From Actinomycetota bacterium (lineage in GTDB: Bacteria; Actinomycetota; Thermoleophilia; UBA2241), in NCBI GenBank assembly GCA_012719015.1, contig JAAYBE010000137.1:1-8035 (forward strand): a stretch of 8,035 bases of DNA, in the 5' to 3' direction. Below, piece by piece: positions 1 through 5,944 of this stretch (within the stretch, counting starts at the first letter, position 1; each line of letters opens with the position of its first letter). A program made the translations under genes and the position numbers. The notes beneath the pieces were generated by a model. It was given only the letters and a program-made list of their open reading frames with translations. It did no database searches and was not told the origin of the DNA.

Positions 1-1494
1 GCCGGCATCGGCTCCATGGCGACGGAGATCTGCGCTTCCCGGCTGCTCGCCCCGTACTACGGCTCGTCCACGGTGGTCTGGGCCAACATCATCGGACTCA
101 TCCTCGCCTCCCTCTCCCTGGGCTACTGGCTCGGCGGCCGTCTGGTCGACCGGCGCCCTTCCTCCGGGCTGCTCGCCGGGGTCGTCCTGGCCGCCGCGAC
201 CTGGGTGGCCGGGATCCCGTTCGTGGCCGGTCCGTTCCTCGACCTCTCCGTGAAAGGGGTAGACACACTCTCGACGGGGGCGGTCGTGGGCTCGTTCGCG
301 GCGTCGCTGGCGCTCTTCGCGCCCCCCGTCGTGCTGCTCGGCATGGTGACGCCGTTCGCCGTCCGCCTGGCGGCGACCGGCGTGGAGGACGCCGGCCGGG
401 TCGCCGGGCGCGTGTTCGCGCTCTCCACGGCCGGCAGCCTGATCGGCACGTTCGCCCCCGCGCTACTCACGATCCCGCTGCTCGGGACGCAGCGCACGCT
501 GCTCGCGGCGGCGGCCGTGATCGCCGCCTCCTGCCTGCCGCTGCTGGCGGGCCGCCGGCTGCTCGCCGCCGCGGCACTGACGGCCGCCCTCGCCGCGCTC
601 CTCCTGATCCCACCGGGCGCCGTCAAGGACCGGCCCGGCCTGCTGCACGAGGAGGAGTCCCGCTACCAGTTCATCCAGGTGGTGCGCTCAGGCGAGAGCC
701 GGCGTCTCTACCTCAACGAGGGGTACGCCGTGCACTCCGAGTGGCGCCCCGGGACGCCGCTCACCGGCGGCGAGTGGGACATGTTCCTCGCCGCGCCGCC
801 GCTGCTCGGACGCGAGCCGCGGCGCGCCGCGACGCTCGGCAACGCCGCCGGCACCACGGCGCGCTCCTTCGGCCTCTACTATCCCGGCGCCTCCATCGAC
901 GGCGTCGAACTGGACCCCGCCGTCACCGCCGTGGGACGACGCTGGTTCGGTCTCGGCGACAACCCGCGCCTCACCACACACACCGCCGACGCACGGCCCT
1001 TCCTCCGGCAGACGGAGGCGCGCTACGACCTGATCATGATCGACGCCTACCGTCAGCCGTACGTGCCCTTCTACCTCGCGACGCGCGAGTTCTTCCGGCT
1101 CTGCCGCGAGCGGCTCGCGCCGGGGGGGATCGTCGCCCTCAACGTCTCCACGGTGCCCGGCGACGACCGCCTCGCGGCCGCCGTCGCCGGCACACTGCGG
1201 AGCGAGTTCCCCCAGGTGCTCACCTGGCAGGCGCTGCGCTTCAACCAGTTCGTGGTGGGCCTCACCGCGCCGCTCCCACGGACCGAGATCGTCGCCCGCC
1301 TGGCGGCGGCGCCGCCCGACCTCCTCCCCCTGACGCGCCTCTTCGCCCGCGACCTGCGCGAGGCGCACCCGGCGACGACCCCCTGGACCGACGACCGCGC
1401 CCCGGTGGAGTGGATCACCGACCGTATGATCGCCGCCTACGCCGTGGAGGGCGTCGTCACCCCGGAACGCCTTCTGCCGACGGCCCCGGACTGA
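1..1494 (+). CDS. Membrane-anchored spermidine synthase-like protein (5' end outside window)
   Basis: The reading frame is open from the first base (Ala-Gly-Ile-Gly-Ser before the first visible ATG at 16). This part matches the conserved membrane segment leading into the SRLLAPYYG motif, so the true start is probably upstream and ATG 16 is internal. Numbering from that Met, residues 1-200 hold about six hydrophobic segments. Residues from about 210 form a Rossmann-type aminopropyltransferase/methyltransferase domain: glycine loop LGNAAGTTAR (274-283), nucleoside-binding acid in GVELDP (E298), DA pair at D325, and IDAYRQPYVP (D343). Known family: fused membrane/spermidine synthase-like proteins. 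The D343 region reads DAY rather than the classical polyamine-synthase Asp motif, so true spermidine synthesis is uncertain and the substrate is unknown. It lies upstream of a STAS gene on the same strand, 122 nt away. The family call is firm; the function is not. Confidence 0.85.
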   Translation, partial: AGIGSMATEICASRLLAPYYGSSTVVWANIIGLILASLSLGYWLGGRLVDRRPSSGLLAGVVLAAATWVAGIPFVAGPFLDLSVKGVDTLSTGAVVGSFAASLALFAPPVVLLGMVTPFAVRLAATGVEDAGRVAGRVFALSTAGSLIGTFAPALLTIPLLGTQRTLLAAAAVIAASCLPLLAGRRLLAAAALTAALAALLLIPPGAVKDRPGLLHEEESRYQFIQVVRSGESRRLYLNEGYAVHSEWRPGTPLTGGEWDMFLAAPPLLGREPRRAATLGNAAGTTARSFGLYYPGASIDGVELDPAVTAVGRRWFGLGDNPRLTTHTADARPFLRQTEARYDLIMIDAYRQPYVPFYLATREFFRLCRERLAPGGIVALNVSTVPGDDRLAAAVAGTLRSEFPQVLTWQALRFNQFVVGLTAPLPRTEIVARLAAAPPDLLPLTRLFARDLREAHPATTPWTDDRAPVEWITDRMIAAYAVEGVVTPERLLPTAPD

Positions 1495-1511
1495 AGCTCT
1501 TCGCACGCGTC

Positions 1512-1536
1512 CGCCCGCCCCCTTCGGGGTTTGGCG
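1512..1536 (+). terminator. Possible stem-loop terminator after the spermidine synthase-like gene
   Basis: About 18 nt after the stop codon, CGCC (1512-1515) and CCCC (1518-1521) can pair with GGGG (1526-1529) and GGCG (1533-1536). The loop is CTTC, with a small internal bulge that includes TTT at 1530-1532. There is no proper T-tract after the hairpin, so this is at best a weak terminator or an RNA-stabilising stem. Confidence 0.3.
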
Positions 1537-1616
1537 CGCCTCGTGCACGGAAACCATCGGGACACAGCCATCGGAGCCGGGGACGGCTGCGCTCACGTGC
1601 AGGAGAGGAGGCGCGC

Positions 1617-1976
1617 ATGGAGGACAAGCCGCAGTTCCGCGTCGATTACGAGGCCACCGCCGACGACGTCGGGGTCGTGATCCTCGAAGGCGAGATCGAC
1701 ATCTACTCCGCCCCGGAGTTCAAGGAGGTGCTGGTCAACGGCATCGAGGGGGGCGCGACCCGGGTGATCGTCGATCTGTCCGCCGTCACTTTCATCGACT
1801 CCACCGCGCTGGGGGTGCTCGTGAGCGGCGCCAAGCGCGTGCGGCCGCGCAACGGCAACCTCGACATCGTATGCACCGACGAGAGCATCATCCGGATCTT
1901 CGAGATCACCGGCCTCGACCGGATCTTCGGGATCTTCCCCAGCCGGGGCGAGGCCCTCAAGGCGGCGTCGACGTAA
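1617..1976 (+). CDS. STAS-domain protein, anti-sigma factor antagonist type
   Basis: This is a 119-residue single-domain STAS protein of the SpoIIAA/RsbV type. Such proteins bind an anti-sigma kinase when dephosphorylated and so release a sigma factor, or act in similar partner-switching modules. The first strand and helix are around VVILEGEIDIYSAPEFKE (20-37). The signature VDLSAVTFIDSTALGVL (52-68) carries the Asp-Ser pair at D61-S62, where S62 is the expected phosphorylation site. The length is normal for the family. The ATG is preceded by AGGAGAGGAG (1601-1610) at 6 nt, a strong ribosome site that settles the start. No anti-sigma kinase or sigma factor gene is in view, so the partner is unknown. 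The 122-nt gap before it could hold its own promoter, but I see no convincing box. Confidence 0.92.
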   Translation: MEDKPQFRVDYEATADDVGVVILEGEIDIYSAPEFKEVLVNGIEGGATRVIVDLSAVTFIDSTALGVLVSGAKRVRPRNGNLDIVCTDESIIRIFEITGLDRIFGIFPSRGEALKAAST

Positions 1977-2074
1977 CCGACCGCCGCCGTCCACGAGTGG
2001 CGGCCGTCGCACCAGCGGCGACGGGCGCCGAGGGCGAGAAGATGGAACTCCGCAGCACCAGGACGGTACGGGGC

Positions 2075-2080
2075 GGGAGG
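2075..2080 (+). promoter_or_regulatory. Ribosome binding site favouring the GTG 2090 start
   Basis: GGGAGG lies 9 nt before an in-frame GTG at 2090. The in-frame ATG codons at 2042 (preceded by GGGCGAGAAG) and 2102 (no purine-rich site) are less well served, so GTG 2090 is preferred, although ATG 2042 cannot be excluded. Confidence 0.5.
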
Positions 2081-2089
2081 CTCCACAGC

Positions 2090-2428
2090 GTGACGGGCGC
2101 CATGCTCAAGCCCAGGACGTACGGGGTGGGACGGATCTGCGCAGTCAAAGGCTGCGGTACGCGGCTCTCGGCGTACAACCCGTCCGACGTCTGCGCGCTG
2201 CACGGCGGCGCGTGGCAGGAAGAGCGTCACCACGGCGCGCGCAAAGCGGCCCAGCGGGAGGAGATGGCGCGTCGCTGCGCCTTCGACCTGTGCGGCCGCG
2301 AGTTCACCACGACCAATCCCGCCAGGAAGTACTGCAGTGACGCCTGCCGCATGAGGGCCTTCCAGGCCCGCGTCATGGAGGCGCGCAGGGCGCAGACCGA
2401 GGCGACGCCTATCCGGCGCGCCAGCTGA
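2090..2428 (+). CDS. Small protein with two zinc-finger-like Cys motifs
   Basis: A hypothetical protein of 112 residues from GTG 2090, or 128 from ATG 2042. Two metal-binding knuckles are visible. The first is C17-x4-C22-x12-C35-x2-H38, containing CGTRLSAYNPSDVC. The second is C63-x4-C68-x13-C82-x3-C86, containing KYCSDACRMRAFQAR. The second resembles the zinc-ribbon knuckle that precedes a basic helix in several actinobacterial DNA-binding proteins. A charged, Arg/Lys/Glu-rich linker (44-62) joins the two, and the tail is basic. Zinc binding is well supported by spacing; nucleic-acid binding is inferred from the basic residues next to each knuckle. The gene follows the STAS gene on the same strand after about 113 nt and converges on a minus-strand STAS gene. 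No function can be assigned. Confidence 0.8.
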   Translation: MTGAMLKPRTYGVGRICAVKGCGTRLSAYNPSDVCALHGGAWQEERHHGARKAAQREEMARRCAFDLCGREFTTTNPARKYCSDACRMRAFQARVMEARRAQTEATPIRRAS

Positions 2429-2449
2429 GCCGCCCGGACGCTCCCCCGA

Positions 2450-2887
2450 CTACAGGCCGGCAGGCCGGAAGACGGGAGGGATCACCGGTCTCCCGCCGCG
2501 CATGAGGCTGTCCACCGCCGTCTCGATCGACTCGAACACCGGCACCACGTTGGCCAGCCCGACCATCCCGAACAACCGGCGCACCTGCCCGCGCGGACGC
2601 ACCAGCAGGAGCTCCCGCCGCTCGGCGCGCTGCGTCGCCGCCAGCCGCGCCAGGAAGGCGATGAAGCCGGAGTCCACGAACGTCGCGCCGCTGAGGTCGA
2701 TCACCAGCGACTCCTGCTCGTACAGGGGGCCGAGGGCGCGCCGCAGGAAGCGGTCCGTCTCCGTCACGCTGTCGAGGTCGAACTCGCCCTGGAGCGTCAG
2801 CACCGCCGGCCGCCCGTCCACAGCCGGCGAGACGTGCAGCCTGGGCCGCTTCCTCTCGTCGTGCGTCCCTTTCGCCGGAGTCGTCAC
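2450..2887 (-). CDS. Second STAS-domain protein, anti-sigma factor antagonist type
   Basis: This 145-residue protein is read from GTG 2887; GTG 2890 is the alternative. The STAS core spans about residues 17-128: PAVLTLQGEFDLDSV (27-41), then LVIDLSGATFVDSGFIAFL (61-79) with the Asp-Ser pair D72-S73 as the expected phosphorylation site, then VRRLFGMVGLANVVPVFES (102-120). It has a charged N-terminal extension and a Pro-rich tail of about 15 residues, both absent from the STAS protein at 1617-1976. The two are clearly diverged rather than a recent duplication. It stands alone on its strand, facing the zinc-finger gene across 21 nt, and is separated from secF by about 250 nt, so it probably has its own promoter. 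Its partner kinase and sigma factor are not in the window. Confidence 0.9.
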   Translation of the reverse strand: MTTPAKGTHDERKRPRLHVSPAVDGRPAVLTLQGEFDLDSVTETDRFLRRALGPLYEQESLVIDLSGATFVDSGFIAFLARLAATQRAERRELLLVRPRGQVRRLFGMVGLANVVPVFESIETAVDSLMRGGRPVIPPVFRPAGL

Positions 2888-2891
2888 CACG

Positions 2892-2900
2892 CTCCTCCCC
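2892..2900 (-). promoter_or_regulatory. Ribosome binding site of the minus-strand STAS gene
   Basis: On the minus strand GGGGAGGAG precedes two tandem GTG codons. The spacing from GGAGG is 3 nt to GTG 2890 and 6 nt to GTG 2887, so the second GTG is the better start. Confidence 0.6.
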
Positions 2901-2962
2901 GTCCGTCCGCGCGAGGCAGGACCCGTCGCCGGAGGCGGGCCGGCCTGCAGTACCGTGAGCAC

Positions 2963-2978
2963 GCTCCCGGATGGGAGC
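2963..2978 (-). repeat. Six-bp hairpin in the STAS gene leader
   Basis: GCTCCC (2963-2968) pairs with GGGAGC (2973-2978) around a 4-nt loop. If the promoter at 2986-3014 is real, this stem would sit at or just after the transcript 5' end, where it could stabilise the mRNA. The pairing is directly visible; the role is inference. Confidence 0.4.
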
Positions 2979-2985
2979 CCGACCG

Positions 2986-3014
2986 ACGCTAGGTCAAGCC
3001 GCCCCGGAAGTAAA
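2986..3014 (-). promoter_or_regulatory. Candidate promoter for the minus-strand STAS gene
   Basis: On the minus strand TTTACT (3014-3009) is followed after 17 bp by TAGCGT (2991-2986), a TAnnnT-type -10 box. The predicted start of transcription is near 2979, giving a leader of about 90 nt. The match to consensus is modest and no upstream element is apparent. The 248-nt gap between this gene and secF (2888-3135) otherwise holds only the hairpins listed separately. Confidence 0.3.
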
Positions 3015-3084
3015 GCGCTCTCGCGGCAGTATCGGGAGGTTCGCGGGTGAGGCTCTCGGCAAGCTTGAGTGATCGCCCGGGACG

Positions 3085-3101
3085 CTCGAGCGGCGCTCGA
3101 G
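3085..3101. repeat. Perfect 8-1-8 palindrome between secF and the STAS gene
   Basis: CTCGAGCG-G-CGCTCGAG is a perfect inverted repeat with a single central base. It lies 35 nt beyond the secF stop and upstream of the STAS promoter candidate. Its one-base centre suits a protein-binding dyad better than an RNA hairpin, although a shorter hairpin could form and help end secF transcription. Confidence 0.45.
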
Positions 3102-3103
3102 GG

Positions 3104-3128
3104 GGCGTCAGGCGAAGGTGGAGACGCC
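3104..3128 (-). terminator. Weak candidate terminator stem after secF
   Basis: GGCGTC (3104-3109) and GACGCC (3123-3128) are complementary, with a 13-nt loop, starting 7 nt after the secF stop. There is no T-tract on the minus strand, so support is weak. Confidence 0.2.
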
Positions 3129-3135
3129 CGCCCGC

Positions 3136-4104
3136 TCAGACCTCGCCGGCGCGGGCCGCCGCCTTGAGCTTCTGGTAGCGCGGCTCGCGCTCCTTGAGCA
3201 CCGTGAGCACCGAGGGCGCCACGAAGATGGACGAGTAGGCGCCCGAGATGATCCCGACCAGCAGCGCGAAGGCGAAGTCCTTGAGCGTCGCGCCGCCGAA
3301 GAGCAACAGGCAGATGACCGGCAGCAGCGTGGTCGTCATGGTGTTGATCGACCGGGTGAGTGTCCCCCAGATGGACAGGTTGACCAAGTCGCCGTACGGC
3401 ATGCGGCCGTACCGCGGCTCGTTCTCGCGGATACGGTCGAAGACGATCACCGTGTCGTAGAGCGAGTACCCCAGGATGGTGAGGACGGCCGCGATGGTGG
3501 CCGTGGTGACCTCGCGGCCGGTGAGCGAGTACACGCCGATCACGAGCAGCAGGTCGTGGATCTCGGCCGTGATCGCCCCGATGGCGGACTTCCACTGGAA
3601 GCGGAAGGTGACGTAGATCATGATCAGCAGCAGGGCCAGAGCCACCGCCTTGAGCGAGGAGGTCACCACCTGCCTCCCGAACGAGGCGCTCACGGTCTCG
3701 AGACTCCATACTTCCTTGCCGTCCGCCGAGGCCAGCCCGAACCTCTCGGCGAGCGCCGCCTTGAGGGCGTTCTGCTGCTCGACGTCGAGCATCTCGGTCT
3801 GGATCTGGAAGCCGGGCGCACCGGTGTCGGCGGCGCTCCCCGTCTGCTGTATCTGCGCCTCGCCGTGCCCGGCCTTCGTGACCGCCGCGCGCACGTCGGC
3901 CAGCGAAGGCGCCTGCTCGAACGCCACCGAGATGCGGGTGCCCTCCTTGAACTCCAGCCCGTAGTTGAGGCCGTGCACCGGGTTGCCGCCGCCCTTGACG
4001 AACAGGCTGATGAGGCCGGCGACGATGATCGTGCCGGAGAGGGCGAACCACCAGTACTTGTGGCCCATGTAGTCGAACGAGTAGATGCGACGGAGGAGGC
4101 TCAC
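3136..4104 (-). CDS. secF: Protein translocase subunit SecF
   Basis: SecF partners SecD in the membrane complex that uses the proton gradient to complete Sec-dependent protein export outside the cytoplasm. The 322-residue protein has an N-terminal membrane segment (17-36) and an extracytoplasmic P1 domain (about 45-140), followed by five membrane segments. Conserved motifs are LGYSLYDTVIVFDRIRENEP (211-230), SINTMTTTLLPV (252-263) and the glycine-rich last segments (269-302). The family motif usually written GIDFxGGT reads GLEFKEGT here (49-56), a visible deviation. The start is GTG 4104, 3 nt after the secD stop, with AGGTG overlapping the end of secD, so translational coupling is likely. 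The length is normal for a separate SecF. Confidence 0.97.
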   Translation of the reverse strand: MSLLRRIYSFDYMGHKYWWFALSGTIIVAGLISLFVKGGGNPVHGLNYGLEFKEGTRISVAFEQAPSLADVRAAVTKAGHGEAQIQQTGSAADTGAPGFQIQTEMLDVEQQNALKAALAERFGLASADGKEVWSLETVSASFGRQVVTSSLKAVALALLLIMIYVTFRFQWKSAIGAITAEIHDLLLVIGVYSLTGREVTTATIAAVLTILGYSLYDTVIVFDRIRENEPRYGRMPYGDLVNLSIWGTLTRSINTMTTTLLPVICLLLFGGATLKDFAFALLVGIISGAYSSIFVAPSVLTVLKEREPRYQKLKAAARAGEV

Positions 4105-4107
4105 GTG

Positions 4108-5820
4108 TCACCTGCGCTTCTTGCGCTTGCGGCTGGTGGAGGGACGACGGCCGCCCTGCCCGCGCTGACCGGCGGGCTTCGCCGGCGCCGCGGCGCCGGC
4201 CGCCGAACCGCCGGCGGAGGCCGGCACGGGCTCGCCCGCCGGCTGACCGGCGCGGCGGCGGCGCGACGCAGCCGTGCGCGACTGGTCCGCCGCCGTCTGG
4301 ACGTCGATCTGGTCTGCCTTGACCCCCATCAGGGACGGCTTGTTGAAGAAGGAGAACCCGGACAACACGCCGAGCATGGCGCGCGTGAACAGGACCGCGG
4401 TGAGCATGCTCATCAGAACGCCCATCATCAGGGTGAGGGCGAAACCCTTGGGGCCGGCGGTCGCGAACAGGAACAGCATCAGGGCGGTGAGGATCGTGAG
4501 CACGTTGGCGTCGAGGATGGTGCGGAAGCCGCGCGCGTACCCGGAGTTCACCGCGGAACGCACCGTCTTGCCCTGCCGCACCTCCTCCTTGATGCGCTCG
4601 AAGATGACCACGTTGGCGTCGACGGCGACGCCGATGGTGAGGATCATGCCGGCGATGCCGGGCAGGGTGAGCGTCACCGGGATCAGGTTGAACAGGCCCC
4701 ACAGCAGGACGGCGTAGACGAGCAGCGCCAGGTCGGCGACGAGGCCGAGGAAGCGGTAGAACACGAGCATGTAGGCCAGCACGAGGCCGAGGCCGACGAG
4801 GCCGGCGATGAGGCCCTGCCTGAGCGAGTCCTTGCCCAGCGTGGCCGAGACCTCCTCCTGGTAGGCGACCTCGAGCTTGACCGGCAGGGCGCCGGTGTTG
4901 AGCACGAAGGCGAGGTCCTTGGACTCCTGGACGGTCATGCTGCCGCCGCTGATCTCCGCCCCTCCGCTGATGCCGTCGCGCAGCTCGGGCTTCGTGTAGT
5001 CGATCATCGGGTCCGACTCCATCACCCCGTCGAGGACGATGGCGAACGTCTGCGGCTGCTGCTTGAGCAGGCCCGTACGGAAGAGCTCGCGGGTGATGGT
5101 CTGGAACGTCTTGCTCCCCTCGCCGGTGAAGTCGATGAGGACGTTCGGCTTGCCGTCCTGCCCGAACCCCGCGCGGGCGCTCTTGATGGCGGCCCCGGTC
5201 ATCGCCGGCGGGAGCTTGTAGACGTACCACTGCTCGGGGAAGCCGAGCTCCGGGTCCTCGGGACGCTGGACGAGCGTGTGCTCCTCCGAGCTGCCCTCGG
5301 TGCGGAGCTGCTCGATCTCCGCCCGCGAGGCGCCCGAGCGCTTGAGCTGCTTGAGCGCGGCCTCTTTGCTCTCCACCGGACCGACCGGCCGCGCCGCGGG
5401 GTCGTCCTTGAAGAACTGCAGCTGGGCGGTCTTGCCGATCACGGAGAGCGCCTGCTCGGCGTCGGTGATACCGGGCAGCGCCACCGAGATCTGGTCGCTG
5501 CCCTGCCGCTGGATCTGCGACTCGGTGACGCCCAGCCCGTTGACGCGGCGGTCGAGGATGCCGATGGTCTGGTCGAGCTGCGCGGTGGTCGGCGCCTTGC
5601 CGTCGGCGGTCCGCGCCGCGTAGACGACCTGCAGGCCGCCCTGGAGGTCGAGGCCGAGGTGCGTCTTGACCCCCGGCGGGACGATCCAGTAGACCGACGC
5701 CGCCACGAGACACGCCATCATGGCGAAGATCAGCCAGTTGTTGCGGAGCCTGAAGGCGGCGAACATCGCCGCCGCGATGGCGACCGCCCAGATGGCCCAT
5801 GTGATGGTCTGTGGTGTCAC
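4108..5820 (-). CDS. secD: Protein translocase subunit SecD
   Basis: SecD forms the proton-driven export accessory with SecF. The 570-residue protein shows THLGLDLQGGLQVVY (53-67), a large extracytoplasmic P1 region (about 65-330, with a charged insertion near 140-200), and a C-terminal membrane domain from about 334. That domain holds LPGIAGMILTIGVAVDANVV (386-405) and IFERIKEE (406-413), with the conserved membrane Asp at D401. The start is GTG 5820, the first start after an in-frame stop, but no good ribosome site precedes it. ATG 5766 (residue 19) is a possible later start. Residues 7-23 form an extra hydrophobic stretch before the usual first membrane segment (29-47). The last 58 residues are an Ala/Pro/Gly-rich tail ending in a basic cluster (RKRKKRR). 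secF follows after 3 nt; ftsZ lies 124 nt upstream. I see no yajC between them. Confidence 0.97.
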   Translation of the reverse strand: MTPQTITWAIWAVAIAAAMFAAFRLRNNWLIFAMMACLVAASVYWIVPPGVKTHLGLDLQGGLQVVYAARTADGKAPTTAQLDQTIGILDRRVNGLGVTESQIQRQGSDQISVALPGITDAEQALSVIGKTAQLQFFKDDPAARPVGPVESKEAALKQLKRSGASRAEIEQLRTEGSSEEHTLVQRPEDPELGFPEQWYVYKLPPAMTGAAIKSARAGFGQDGKPNVLIDFTGEGSKTFQTITRELFRTGLLKQQPQTFAIVLDGVMESDPMIDYTKPELRDGISGGAEISGGSMTVQESKDLAFVLNTGALPVKLEVAYQEEVSATLGKDSLRQGLIAGLVGLGLVLAYMLVFYRFLGLVADLALLVYAVLLWGLFNLIPVTLTLPGIAGMILTIGVAVDANVVIFERIKEEVRQGKTVRSAVNSGYARGFRTILDANVLTILTALMLFLFATAGPKGFALTLMMGVLMSMLTAVLFTRAMLGVLSGFSFFNKPSLMGVKADQIDVQTAADQSRTAASRRRRAGQPAGEPVPASAGGSAAGAAAPAKPAGQRGQGGRRPSTSRKRKKRR

Positions 5821-5860
5821 GGAGTGTGCGCGACCTCAGGTTCGCTGGCGACGGCGGTAG

Positions 5861-5889
5861 AGCGTATCGGACGCGTCCTGGAGCCGCAA
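5861..5889 (-). promoter_or_regulatory. Candidate secDF promoter in the ftsZ-secD gap
   Basis: On the minus strand TTGCGG (5889-5884) and TACGCT (5866-5861) are spaced by 17 bp, fitting a TTGnnn/TAnnnT primary-sigma promoter. Transcription would start about 35 nt before secD. The rest of the 124-nt gap (5821-5944) holds no gene and no clear terminator after ftsZ, so read-through from ftsZ is also possible. Confidence 0.35.
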
Positions 5890-5944
5890 CTCACCCACCC
5901 GCGCTCCTGCAGACGCGGCGTCAGGGACGGTGGCACGCCGGCGC

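Noticed and set aside
1529..1554. SigB-like promoter GTTT-16-GGAAAC before the first STAS gene
   Set aside because: GGAAAC differs too much from the GGGTAT-type box, and GTTT overlaps the hairpin after the previous gene.
741..1616. Upstream extension of the first STAS gene to a start at 741
   Set aside because: The extension is an Arg-rich out-of-frame reading of the spermidine synthase-like gene. A strong ribosome site places the start at 1617.
2450..5800. Very long minus-strand open frame of 1116 codons
   Set aside because: Only its last part (2450-2887) is a real gene, the STAS protein. The rest is a wrong-frame reading of secD and secF, with Arg/Pro/Gly-rich composition typical of shadows in GC-rich DNA.
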